This document shows, one piece after another, positions 15,699 to 21,830 of a stretch of DNA of 21,830 nt (position 1 is the first letter of the stretch; every line of letters begins with the position of its first letter). Source of the stretch: Euryarchaeota archaeon UBA220. GTDB lineage: Archaea; Thermoplasmatota; Poseidoniia; Poseidoniales; Thalassarchaeaceae. The stretch spans positions 4,681 to 26,510 of the forward strand of contig DAON01000076.1 in the NCBI GenBank assembly GCA_002501885.1, written 5' to 3'. The translations under genes were made by a program, and so were the position numbers. The notes beneath the pieces are model-generated. The model was not told the origin of the DNA, did no database searches, and saw nothing but the letters and a program-made list of their open reading frames with translations.

Positions 15699-16691
15699 TC
15701 AGGGAACTAGGTCTTCGTGTCCGCCAGACATTCCAAACTCATCTTCTCCGGGCGAGCCCGGGGAGGCGATTTCTACCGAGAGAAACTCTCCGAAGATAGG
15801 CCACATAGGCTCCAACCAGTCCATTTCCATCAACAATAACTCGATTACAGGATGCTCCATGATTTCATCCTCGGTAGATTCTTCATCTAACTCTGGGAGG
15901 CCGAGTGGCAACTCCCGCAGAGAAATGATTAGCCCCTCTATCCTACTTACTGTTTCATCCTCAATTTCAATTATCTCAGAAACAAGACCCAAAATATCCT
16001 CCAGATGCTCTGCTAGATTTTGAGGATCGAGTGGCGATCTCTCCGCTTCCTCAAGATCCATGGGTCCAAAGACTACCCCTCCTAAATCGGTGTCGAACCA
16101 TTCTTCAGACTGAATCTCTCTCTTCAGTAGTCTCTGATGGACTGGACCGCCAAATGGGCCTAGAACAAACCCTCCTTCTCCAACGAGACTCTTGACATCA
16201 GGAGGCAATTCTCTGATGGCACCGGTGATTAGAACTCTGTCAACTGGCCGAAACTCATCTCCTACCGATTCAAGGAAATTGATAGGCAGCACTCGTACTT
16301 CTCCCATTGACTCAAACAAATCTAGACGCTCACTTGTGTGTCTTCTGACTTCAGTATGCGGCTCAACTACTGTGACTGCCCCCTCCGGACCTAACATGCT
16401 ATCCAGAAGAGCTGCGATGTAGCCACCTTTGGAACCCAATACAAGCACATGACACCCATCAAGAATCTCAAGGTGATGCAATAGAGTTACTATCATATGA
16501 GGGGCAGAGATGGTTTTTGTAGTGCCATTTTCAGTAGATAAGAATGGAATTGGCCTGTCCATCAGGAATGTATTGATATCAAAATCAGTGAAATCCTCGA
16601 TATTGACCGATTGCATTGCATTCGCGATACTATCGTCAATAGGGACTCCCGATTCTCTAAGCCTTTCCAGCAGGTCAGATATCTCCTCCAT
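15699..16691 (-). CDS. Protein-L-isoaspartate O-methyltransferase-like protein with C-terminal extension
   Basis: The 330-residue protein resembles PCMT/PIMT: TISAPHM (60-66) corresponds to the TISQPYM active-site stretch, and VLGSKGGYIAALL (84-96) is SAM-binding motif I, with GSKGGY replacing the usual GTGSGY. VVEPH (108-112) is the acidic-loop position. Residues about 200-330 form an extra Glu/Leu-rich helical region absent from the roughly 210-residue family average. It may repair damaged proteins, or methylate another target, since motif I is altered. The ATG at 16712 adds seven residues; I chose 16691, preceded by GGGAGTGGC. Its end abuts the SerK-like stop. A tRNA gene lies divergently upstream. 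Confidence 0.7.
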   Translation of the reverse strand: MEEISDLLERLRESGVPIDDSIANAMQSVNIEDFTDFDINTFLMDRPIPFLSTENGTTKTISAPHMIVTLLHHLEILDGCHVLVLGSKGGYIAALLDSMLGPEGAVTVVEPHTEVRRHTSERLDLFESMGEVRVLPINFLESVGDEFRPVDRVLITGAIRELPPDVKSLVGEGGFVLGPFGGPVHQRLLKREIQSEEWFDTDLGGVVFGPMDLEEAERSPLDPQNLAEHLEDILGLVSEIIEIEDETVSRIEGLIISLRELPLGLPELDEESTEDEIMEHPVIELLLMEMDWLEPMWPIFGEFLSVEIASPGSPGEDEFGMSGGHEDLVP

Positions 16692-16718
16692 GCCACTCCC
16701 TTGGCACTCCATCTAGCC

Positions 16719-16746
16719 GGAGGGGATTTGAACACAACGCCTCTCC
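16719..16746 (+). repeat. Imperfect hairpin upstream of tRNA-Val
   Basis: GGAGGGG (16719-16725) can pair with CCTCTCC (16740-16746), seven pairs including one G-T, across a 14-base loop. On the other strand the loop region reads GTTCAAATCCCCTCCGGC, which resembles the T-loop and acceptor side of a tRNA, but no matching 5' half or intact T-stem is present. Confidence 0.3.
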
Positions 16747-16755
16747 GACCCCTTG

Positions 16756-16831
16756 GGGCCCGTGGTCTAGGGGTTATGACGTCGCTCTTACAAAGCGAAG
16801 ATCACCGGTTCAATTCCGGTCGGGCCCACCA
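16756..16831 (+). tRNA. trnV: tRNA-Val (anticodon UAC), CCA encoded
   Basis: The acceptor stem GGGCCCG (16756-16762) pairs perfectly with CGGGCCC (16821-16827). The D-arm is GTC...GAC. The anticodon stem TCGCT/AGCGA encloses loop CTTACAA with anticodon TAC at 16789-16791, reading GUA valine codons. The T-arm is ACCGG TTCAATT CCGGT. The discriminator A is at 16828 and CCA is genomically encoded at 16829-16831. There is no intron. The mature core is 73 nucleotides. Confidence 0.97.
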
Positions 16832-16890
16832 TTACTCGCTACTATTCAACGAGTGAAACTCTCAAGAATGTCGGCTATGGCCGGTAGAAT

Positions 16891-17556
16891 GTGGTAGAAG
16901 AGACTGCCGGACTTGCATCTCGGTTTGCTCGTCGATTGCGTAAGCGCGGTTTCACCGTCTCCACGGCCGAGTCATGCACGGGTGGTTTACTCGCTTCATT
17001 GATTACAGATATTTCAGGAGCAACTGAGTGGTTCAAGCAAGGATGGGTAGTATATTCCAATGAATCCAAGATGAGAGAACTGGGAGTTGAGAAGACTGCC
17101 TTTGAAGAAGGAGAATCCGGAGCAGTTTCTCACGAAGTTGCGGTTCAGATGGCCCGCGGCGCAAGATACCAGTCTAACTCAGATGTTGCTATTTCGATTA
17201 CTGGGATTGCTGGCCCAGGAGGGGCAACAGAGGGTAAAGAAATCGGAAGAGTGCATGTTGCAGTTGTAACAGAGGATTACTTCCTAGTAAGGAGGATGGA
17301 CTTCGGAGAAAACGACCGACTAGACAACAAGAGATCCTTCGCAGCCTTTGCTCTGCGACTGGGACTCGAGGCGATGGATAGAATCTCTAGTACGGATGAG
17401 GAAGATCAAAGTCAGAATGCAGCAACAGATACTTCGGAATTGGACCCCTCAGAAGAAGAGTGGGAGGGCAGCCTATCTTGGAAAGAAGACAAGAAGACTG
17501 TAGCCGAGGAGATATCTTCAGTAGATCTAGCATCACTCACAGATTGGGAAGACTGA
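16891..17556 (+). CDS. CinA C-terminal domain protein (nicotinamide-nucleotide amidohydrolase-like)
   Basis: A single CinA/PncC domain. Family members deamidate nicotinamide mononucleotide to nicotinic acid mononucleotide in NAD salvage. Motifs: STAESCTGGLLASLIT (24-39), VVYSNESKMRELGV (53-66), GAVSHEVAVQMARGAR (about 77-92) and SITGIAGPGGATEGKEIGRVHVAV, all normal for the domain. Residues 165-221 are an acidic, probably disordered tail unusual for the family. The N-terminal MoeA-like domain of bacterial CinA is absent, as in stand-alone PncC proteins. Translation starts at GTG 16891; a stop codon lies in frame six bases before it, so no earlier start is possible. The DP1 gene follows after 62 bases on the same strand. 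Confidence 0.87.
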   Translation: MVEETAGLASRFARRLRKRGFTVSTAESCTGGLLASLITDISGATEWFKQGWVVYSNESKMRELGVEKTAFEEGESGAVSHEVAVQMARGARYQSNSDVAISITGIAGPGGATEGKEIGRVHVAVVTEDYFLVRRMDFGENDRLDNKRSFAAFALRLGLEAMDRISSTDEEDQSQNAATDTSELDPSEEEWEGSLSWKEDKKTVAEEISSVDLASLTDWED

Positions 17557-17618
17557 CTCTCTTCTCAGACCTGTTTTTGGCGATAGCATCATGAGCGTCC
17601 TCAGCACTTCGGCTGGAC

Positions 17619-19241
17619 ATGGTCGGCGAGAGCTGGGCTGAGCGACAGCGTAAGTTGGCGGCAGCAGGCTTGCTAGTACTCGGAAAAGAAGCGCAAGCGA
17701 AAATAGAAAACCTGAGTGAAATTTCCCCTCTGATTGAGGCAGCTCAACGCTCAAATGTCACTTTGCTCAACGAGCAGACCGTAGATCAGATGCTCTCATT
17801 GGTCCCAAAGCAGCCGGATTCAGAGAAGACCTCCTCCTCTCCTCCACAGCAGACCACACTGGCAGATCCCGAAAGCGGTTCAGTAATTGGGAGAGTTATC
17901 GCACCTGTATCAAATTCAACTTTGAGCCCCCCGATAAGGAGGCATGGGTTAGAGCATTACAGCTTAGATGACTTCCCTATGCTCGCAAGAGATGTCGACT
18001 CTCAAATCGAAGTTCACTTCGACATCACAGGAAACTCGACCACGGAGGGCAAGATGGGAGACATGCAGTCCTGTTTTTCCGACAGACTCAGACAGATTCG
18101 TCAGATGATGATGACTTCTCATTGTCTGCCACGCAGACCCATTAGCAATACAGAGGCATGGAGAAATCGTCAAAGACATTCCAGTAATGAGTACGAAATC
18201 ACTCTAGTCGGACTGGTATGTGAGACAAGGTGGGCAAGAGGATCCGGTAATCTCAATTTCATACTTGAGGATGAGACTATGCAAATCAGATGTTCACTGA
18301 GGACTCCCTCGGGTGCCTCCCCTCTCCACCCTGCAATTGATGGATTGATGGATGACGATGTAGTTGGAGTAAGTGGATACTTCATAATCGGTGAAGGCAA
18401 CCCTCTATTCATTGTAAGCGATATCCATATGCCTCCGATGGGGAGGCACACGAAGGCCGCTGCAAGTGCTGATGAGGCAGTTTCAGCAGCCTTCCTATCG
18501 GATGTCCATGTTGGTAGCAAGACCTTCTTGGCCCCTCAGTGGGAGAAGATGGTGGAGTGGTTCAAGACCGACCCACTTGCTAAGACAATCAAGTACTTCG
18601 TAATCAATGGAGACGGAGTTGATGGCGTTGGTATCTATCCAGGGCAGGAACGCCATCTTGCCATTACCGACTTATTCCAGCAGTACGGAGAACTAGCCCG
18701 GTTACTCGAGAGCCTACCCGATTGGGTGGACCTGATTATTCTACCTGGCAACCACGATGCAGTGCGTCCAGCCGAACCTCAACCCGCCCTAGATCCTGAA
18801 GTTCAGCAAGATTATTCCGATGCGGTTTTCGTCGGCAACCCTTGTGATTTCAGTTTAAATGGAGTCAGAGTATTGTCGTATCACGGCAAGAGTATCGATG
18901 ATTTCGTTGCAACTCTTCGGTCGGTTACTTATGCCTCACCAGAACTGGCTATGAGGGCAATGCTGGAGCGTAGGCACCTAGCACCCTCATGGGGTGGAAA
19001 GACTCCCCTCTCTCCTGAGCCAGAGGACAGGCTCGTAATTTCGCATGTACCAGACATCTTCGTGACAGGTCATGTACACGGACACTATGTTGGCAACCAC
19101 AAAGGAGTGACAATGGTCCACAGTTCAACTTGGCAAGATCAGACCGACTACCAGCGCATGCTTGGATTCCAACCAAAGCCATGCATCTTGACCGTGGTCA
19201 ATCTGCACACCCATGCCACAGCGTCAATTCCCTTCGCCTGA
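17619..19241 (+). CDS. polB: DNA polymerase D (PolII) small subunit DP1, 3'-5' exonuclease
   Basis: DP1 is the proofreading subunit of the archaeal replicative polymerase PolD; the large subunit DP2 is not in this window. The 540-residue protein has an N-terminal helical region, a low-complexity Ser/Pro linker (about 65-105), an OB-fold domain (about 190-270) and an Mre11-like phosphoesterase domain with the metal ligands in order: FLSDVHVGS (Asp295, His297), NGDGVDGVGIYPGQE (Asp332), LPGNHD (Asn378, His379), SYHGKS (His422) and TGHVHGH (His485, His487). All catalytic motifs are present, so proofreading activity is expected. The start ATG at 17619 gives a normal N-terminus with AERQRKLAAAGLLV. 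Its last 18 bases overlap the opposite HAD gene. Confidence 0.94.
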   Translation: MVGESWAERQRKLAAAGLLVLGKEAQAKIENLSEISPLIEAAQRSNVTLLNEQTVDQMLSLVPKQPDSEKTSSSPPQQTTLADPESGSVIGRVIAPVSNSTLSPPIRRHGLEHYSLDDFPMLARDVDSQIEVHFDITGNSTTEGKMGDMQSCFSDRLRQIRQMMMTSHCLPRRPISNTEAWRNRQRHSSNEYEITLVGLVCETRWARGSGNLNFILEDETMQIRCSLRTPSGASPLHPAIDGLMDDDVVGVSGYFIIGEGNPLFIVSDIHMPPMGRHTKAAASADEAVSAAFLSDVHVGSKTFLAPQWEKMVEWFKTDPLAKTIKYFVINGDGVDGVGIYPGQERHLAITDLFQQYGELARLLESLPDWVDLIILPGNHDAVRPAEPQPALDPEVQQDYSDAVFVGNPCDFSLNGVRVLSYHGKSIDDFVATLRSVTYASPELAMRAMLERRHLAPSWGGKTPLSPEPEDRLVISHVPDIFVTGHVHGHYVGNHKGVTMVHSSTWQDQTDYQRMLGFQPKPCILTVVNLHTHATASIPFA

Positions 19242-19916
19242 ATGAATAAACGATTCACCTTCGAAGATATGCTCCCAAATATCTCTCAAATCCTTGCTAT
19301 TCACTACCGGGACTCCTGCATCTTCAAACGCATCACTTGCTCTCTGTCTGGCGGGATTGAATCCGATGAACTTAGAACCGGGAATCATCATTGATAGATC
19401 GGTACTAGAATCTCCTACAGAGATGATACTTTCAGGTTCCAACTCCTTGATTCTTGACAACTTCTCTACCATGATTCCTTTGTCATGTGAGTAAACTCTA
19501 GTTGGAGAAGGCCCATTCAACCACCCCTCATCATCCCAGTCAAAACCGTTAGCAGCCCAGTCATCAACGCTGAGCATATTGGCGATGACGCCAACGAAGA
19601 TGTCAACTCCTGCAGATACTATTGCAACGAATATGCCTCTACGACTCAATTCCTCAACAACATCTCGCGCACCTTTCATCAGACCGATTCCAGAGTAGCA
19701 GCGCATGATATCATCGCGATGAATACGTGGTTGGACTTCTGTCCATAGTCTGATATCATCGGCCATGAATTCATCATCAGTGATTTCTCCATTGAGAAAT
19801 TTCTCAAGCATTACGAGATTCTCCGTGCCGAAATAATCGTGAATGTTCTGCCACGACGAGCCATTGTCTGTGAGGACTCCATCACAATCGAACACCACAG
19901 CCCTAACACCGACCAT
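19224..19916 (-). CDS. HAD-family phosphatase, phosphoserine phosphatase-like
   Basis: The 230-residue protein has all four HAD motifs: I, FDCDGVLTD with nucleophile Asp10 and acid Asp12; II, IVSAG with Ser101; III, Lys146 in SHDKG; IV, VGDSSTDLSM with Asp169 and Asp173. An alpha-helical C1 cap lies between motifs I and II, as in SerB-type enzymes, so phosphoserine phosphatase is the first guess; other small phosphomonoesters are possible. Together with the SerK-like gene it could interconvert serine and O-phosphoserine, although the two genes are 3.5 kb apart. It has a TATA box 27-28 bases before its ATG and is divergent from the MoaD-like gene. Its 3' end overlaps DP1 by 18 bases. Confidence 0.83.
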   Translation of the reverse strand: MVGVRAVVFDCDGVLTDNGSSWQNIHDYFGTENLVMLEKFLNGEITDDEFMADDIRLWTEVQPRIHRDDIMRCYSGIGLMKGARDVVEELSRRGIFVAIVSAGVDIFVGVIANMLSVDDWAANGFDWDDEGWLNGPSPTRVYSHDKGIMVEKLSRIKELEPESIISVGDSSTDLSMMIPGSKFIGFNPARQRASDAFEDAGVPVVNSKDLRDIWEHIFEGESFIHSGEGN

Positions 19917-19938
19917 ACTTCGACGCGGAGCATTAGAG

Positions 19939-19948
19939 GTATAGTTTC
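19939..19948 (-). promoter_or_regulatory. TATA-type promoter of the HAD phosphatase gene
   Basis: On the minus strand AAACTATACC is centred about 27.5 bases before the ATG at 19916, consistent with a leaderless transcript. The region is shared with the divergent MoaD-like promoter 14-29 bases away. Confidence 0.5.
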
Positions 19949-19961
19949 TACGAGTCAGAGG

Positions 19962-19968
19962 TTTATGG
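19962..19968 (+). promoter_or_regulatory. TATA-type promoter of the MoaD-like gene
   Basis: TTTATGG is centred 26 bases before the ATG at 19991. This favours 19991 as the start of a leaderless transcript over the in-frame TTG at 19976. Confidence 0.45.
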
Positions 19969-19990
19969 CCGAGGATTGACTGCGAATACC

Positions 19991-20248
19991 ATGGCCGAAC
20001 AGGGCAAGGCTGTAAAAGTCAAGATGCTACTATTTGGGCCTCTGGCCGAGAGTATGGGGCAAAGAGAGATTGAGGTGGCCTTGGAGATGGGCACTACTGC
20101 CCAGCAACTCATCGAGAGATTCGATTTGACCGGACATCTCAATTCGGGCCTCAGAGTGGCAATTGATGGCCAGATCGGAGCACCACTAGACACTCCCTTG
20201 GCAGATTCTTCCGAAGTTGCTCTACTCCCTCCTGTTTCGGGTGGATGA
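19991..20248 (+). CDS. MoaD/ThiS-family ubiquitin-like sulfur carrier protein
   Basis: An 85-residue beta-grasp protein ending in PPVSGG. The C-terminal di-glycine is adenylated by an E1-like enzyme and carries sulfur for molybdopterin or tRNA thiolation; in archaea such proteins can also act as protein modifiers (SAMPs). The N-terminal strand VKMLLFGPLAESMG and the stretch RVAIDGQ are typical of MoaD. Length fits. I chose the ATG at 19991 because a TATA box is 26 bases upstream. The molybdopterin, thiamine and modifier roles cannot be separated by sequence alone, and no partner genes are in this window. Confidence 0.85.
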   Translation: MAEQGKAVKVKMLLFGPLAESMGQREIEVALEMGTTAQQLIERFDLTGHLNSGLRVAIDGQIGAPLDTPLADSSEVALLPPVSGG

Positions 20249-20303
20249 GACATTTCTCAGCCGAAGCATTTGAACGATGAAACCCTCGCCTAGAGCCGAT
20301 AAC

Positions 20304-20513
20304 ATGGCCATAGGCAGCACGGAAATCGCAATCTTAGTTGGTGTATTCGTACTTCTATTTGGGTCCAAGCGTATACCTGACCTTGCTAGGGCCCTAGGAT
20401 TGGCTAAGGGAGAATATCAGAAGGCAGTAAGTGAGGTTGCAAATCCTTCAAACGCAGAGCAAGATTTGGACAGAGGCGGAATCACAGAAGAAGTCGCCGC
20501 CGAAGAAAAGTAA
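20304..20513 (+). CDS. tatA: Twin-arginine translocase TatA-like protein
   Basis: A 69-residue protein with one N-terminal hydrophobic helix (about 6-20, ending LLFG), then the hinge and amphipathic helix SKRIPDLARALGLAKGEYQKA, and an acidic soluble tail. This is the TatA/TatE layout, forming the pore of the Sec-independent export pathway. The FG dipeptide before the amphipathic helix is a TatA/TatB hallmark. The frame is open from 20277, but the ATG at 20304 gives the normal short N-terminus (MAIGSTEI). It follows the MoaD-like gene by 55 bases and its stop is directly joined to the stop of the opposite NOB1 gene. Confidence 0.88.
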   Translation: MAIGSTEIAILVGVFVLLFGSKRIPDLARALGLAKGEYQKAVSEVANPSNAEQDLDRGGITEEVAAEEK

Positions 20514-21008
20514 TCATCTCCTGCGCCTTAGTGCAAGCTCAGAACCACATTCTCTACAATTCCCGAGATTCCTGTCTGGCGATGGTGTGTCAGGTGTGTT
20601 TACAATCAACCCACAGCCAGAGCACCTCAACTCCCATGACCACATCGAGCGAATTCCCTCGGTGGTGACCGACGACCACGCGACCCCGCCTAATTCGCAA
20701 ATGTTCTGTAGTCTGTAATCGTCTGTGACCAGTGTGGCACCCATTTCTATAGCTAGGGCCAGAAGCTCGAAATCAACTGCCGATAGGCCCGCCATATCTC
20801 CAGTAGTTATGGCCAGATCTCTGGCCCTATCTAATGCATCATCACTAGGGAGTTCCCAGATTAGATTAGCCGCGTCCAAAGCCAACTCCCTATCTGGAGA
20901 TATACGGACCAATTCTGCCCTCTGCCCTGGGACAACAAGAGACCCACTCATCCTCTCTACTGGCCATGCCAGAAGAGCCGCGGTGTCCAGTACCTCGCCA
21001 GAAGCCAT
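20514..21008 (-). CDS. nob1: NOB1-like endonuclease (PIN domain plus zinc ribbon)
   Basis: NOB1 cleaves the 3' end of pre-16S rRNA in small-subunit maturation. The 164-residue protein has an N-terminal PIN domain with acidic residues Asp8 in VLDTAAL, Asp79 in SAVDFELLALA and Asp96/Asp97 in VTDDYRLQNI, followed by a C-terminal zinc ribbon with C129/C132 (CSGC) and C151/C154 (CREC) and a basic tail RRRR. This domain order and length are those of archaeal NOB1. The frame is open much further upstream, but that part lies opposite the VTT-domain gene and has no NOB1 character; the ATG at 21008 is the sensible start. It is divergent from the VTT gene. Confidence 0.9.
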   Translation of the reverse strand: MASGEVLDTAALLAWPVERMSGSLVVPGQRAELVRISPDRELALDAANLIWELPSDDALDRARDLAITTGDMAGLSAVDFELLALAIEMGATLVTDDYRLQNICELGGVAWSSVTTEGIRSMWSWELRCSGCGLIVNTPDTPSPDRNLGNCRECGSELALRRRR

Positions 21009-21074
21009 ACTCTCGCGCCCGCTAACAGTGATATAGGGTCGTCTACGACTTCCTAGGCTGCCGTGGAAAAGTAA

Positions 21075-21082
21075 TGTATATC
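21075..21082 (+). promoter_or_regulatory. TATA-type promoter of the VTT-domain gene
   Basis: TGTATATC is centred 27.5 bases before the GTG at 21106, supporting that unusual start codon as the 5' end of a leaderless transcript. A-rich sequence (GGAAAAGTAA) precedes it, where a BRE would lie. Confidence 0.55.
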
Positions 21083-21105
21083 CCGAATAGAGATGAGCCG
21101 AGGGC

Positions 21106-21714
21106 GTGCTCGAGGACATCACGGATTCCATAATCGACTGGGCTGATGGATTTGGCCTCCTTGGTCTAGCCATTGTCTCGTCCACCGAAGCAGCGTTCCA
21201 ACCGGCTCCCCCTGACTTACTAGTACTGCCCATGGTCTTGGGCGCAGACAGCTCAATGGAGATACTGGCAATCGTGCTAGTGGCTACTATCTCAAGTGTC
21301 ATTGGAGCAATTGGAGGATATGGTATAGGAGCATATGCTGGGAGGCCACTGCTCGAGAGATTTGCCAATGAGAACACTGTTAACAGACTTGAGAATCTTA
21401 CAATCCGCTACGGCTCAGCAGGAATCTTCGTTGCAGCAGTCTCTCCTATTCCATACAAAGCACTAGCTTGGGCCGCAGGGGCGGGCCGAATGGACTTGCG
21501 TCTATTCATCATCGCAGGATTATTTGGAAGAGGATTAAGATTCGGACTTGCAGGACTAGTTTTGGGAATTTGGGGGGATGAATTCCTCTCACTGATGCAA
21601 GATCCAATGGCGTGGCTAATTGGCAGTGCAGCCTGTCTAGCACTGTTTATACCTCTGGCCAAATGGTGGTCTGGATTATCTGAATCAGTGGATGCCTCAA
21701 ACAACTCAGTTTGA
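21106..21714 (+). CDS. VTT-domain (DedA/YqaA-like) membrane protein
   Basis: A 202-residue integral membrane protein with several hydrophobic segments: about 15-27, 53-78, 105-125, 132-156 and 169-188. The TEAAFQPAPPDLLVLP stretch (about 27-42), the GYGIGAYAGR turn and SPIPYKALAWAAG, with proline and glycine in re-entrant positions, are those of the SNARE-associated/VTT family (DedA, TMEM41B, YqaA). Family members are implicated in lipid flipping and membrane homeostasis; the exact substrate here is unknown. The start is GTG at 21106: the next upstream in-frame codon set contains a stop at 21094, and a TATA box lies 27-28 bases before it. Confidence 0.87.
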   Translation: MLEDITDSIIDWADGFGLLGLAIVSSTEAAFQPAPPDLLVLPMVLGADSSMEILAIVLVATISSVIGAIGGYGIGAYAGRPLLERFANENTVNRLENLTIRYGSAGIFVAAVSPIPYKALAWAAGAGRMDLRLFIIAGLFGRGLRFGLAGLVLGIWGDEFLSLMQDPMAWLIGSAACLALFIPLAKWWSGLSESVDASNNSV

Positions 21715-21752
21715 CGAATTGTTATGGGGGGGACGCCAGTCGCCAGCCTACC

Positions 21753-21830
21753 GCTTGTGTGGTGTAGTTCGGTCCATCATGCCGCCCTTTCGAGGCGGCG
21801 ACCCGGGTTCAAATCCCGGCACGAGCACCA
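21753..21830 (+). tRNA. trnE: tRNA-Glu (anticodon UUC), CCA encoded
   Basis: The acceptor GCTTGTG (21753-21759) pairs with CACGAGC (21820-21826), with one T-G wobble. The anticodon stem CCGCC/GGCGG encloses loop CTTTCGA with anticodon TTC at 21789-21791 (glutamate). The T-arm is CCGGG TTCAAAT CCCGG. The D-arm pairing is weak (GTG with CAT). The discriminator A is at 21827 and encoded CCA at 21828-21830, exactly the window end. No intron. Confidence 0.95.

Noticed and set aside
16832..16856. Possible hairpin after tRNA-Val (ACTCG...CGAGT) as a terminator
   Set aside because: No T-tract follows the stem and archaeal termination relies on T-rich runs; five strong pairs with an 11-base loop could be chance.
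21009..21377. N-terminal extension of the NOB1 reading frame
   Set aside because: It lies antisense to the VTT-domain gene, is low in family-like content, and the NOB1 PIN domain begins right after the ATG at 21008.
1..21830. Search for CRISPR arrays, insertion sequences, prophage or defence genes
   Set aside because: No regularly spaced repeats, transposase, integrase or recognisable defence domains were seen; almost all of the sequence is housekeeping or metabolic genes.

Overview
The window looks like a compact, protein-dense piece of an archaeal chromosome, most likely a planktonic euryarchaeon of the Marine Group II (Poseidoniales) kind. The archaeal markers are ribosomal protein eL37, the small subunit of DNA polymerase D (DP1), a NOB1-type rRNA endonuclease, an archaeal/eukaryotic-type TyrRS, and leaderless promoters whose TATA boxes sit 26-28 bases before the start codon. 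Mixed in are genes of bacterial look: an E. coli-like PurF, a class II CCA-adding enzyme, a glutaryl-CoA dehydrogenase with ETF, a CinA C-terminal domain protein and a PKD domain protein. That mix and the aerobic acyl-CoA oxidation genes fit a marine heterotroph. The lineage is my inference; no rRNA gene is present to confirm it.

Layout. 1-1837 (+): the tail of an unidentified gene (LSm by gene order only), eL37 and purF. 1885-3369 (+): a soluble beta-propeller protein with a C-terminal PKD domain. 3370-7557 (-): etfA, etfB, glutaryl-CoA dehydrogenase and a membrane-anchored secreted propeller protein. 7653-10930 (+): a DUF5611-like protein, TyrRS and a long-form HMG-CoA synthase (mevalonate pathway). 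10931-13358 (-): a class V aminotransferase-fold protein behind a second acyl-CoA dehydrogenase. 13476-13988 (+): a GcvH-like protein that has lost the lipoyl lysine. 13985-15214 (-): the CCA-adding enzyme. 15288-15698 (+): a minimal SerK/ParB-fold protein. 15699-16691 (-): an isoaspartyl-methyltransferase-like protein. 16756-16831 (+): tRNA-Val(UAC). 16891-19241 (+): CinA-like protein and DP1. 19224-19916 (-): a SerB-like HAD phosphatase. 19991-20513 (+): MoaD/ThiS-like and TatA-like proteins. 20514-21008 (-): NOB1. 21106-21714 (+): a VTT-domain membrane protein. 21753-21830 (+): tRNA-Glu(UUC), ending at the window edge. Both tRNA genes encode CCA.

Functional links. The two acyl-CoA dehydrogenases would pass electrons to the EtfAB pair, giving a lysine/aromatic (glutaryl-CoA) and short-chain acyl-CoA oxidation module; the acetyl-CoA could feed the HMG-CoA synthase. 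The SerK-like protein and the SerB-like phosphatase could act on opposite sides of a serine/O-phosphoserine pool.

No gap longer than 300 bases lacks a gene. Four of the six convergent gene pairs abut with zero bases between stop codons and the other two overlap, so there is no room for dedicated terminators between them. I found no CRISPR array, insertion sequence, prophage or recognisable defence island. The most unusual items are the lysine-less GcvH-like protein with an acidic insert, the E. coli-type purF behind eL37, the class II CCA enzyme, the minimal SerK-like protein and the zero-gap convergent architecture.
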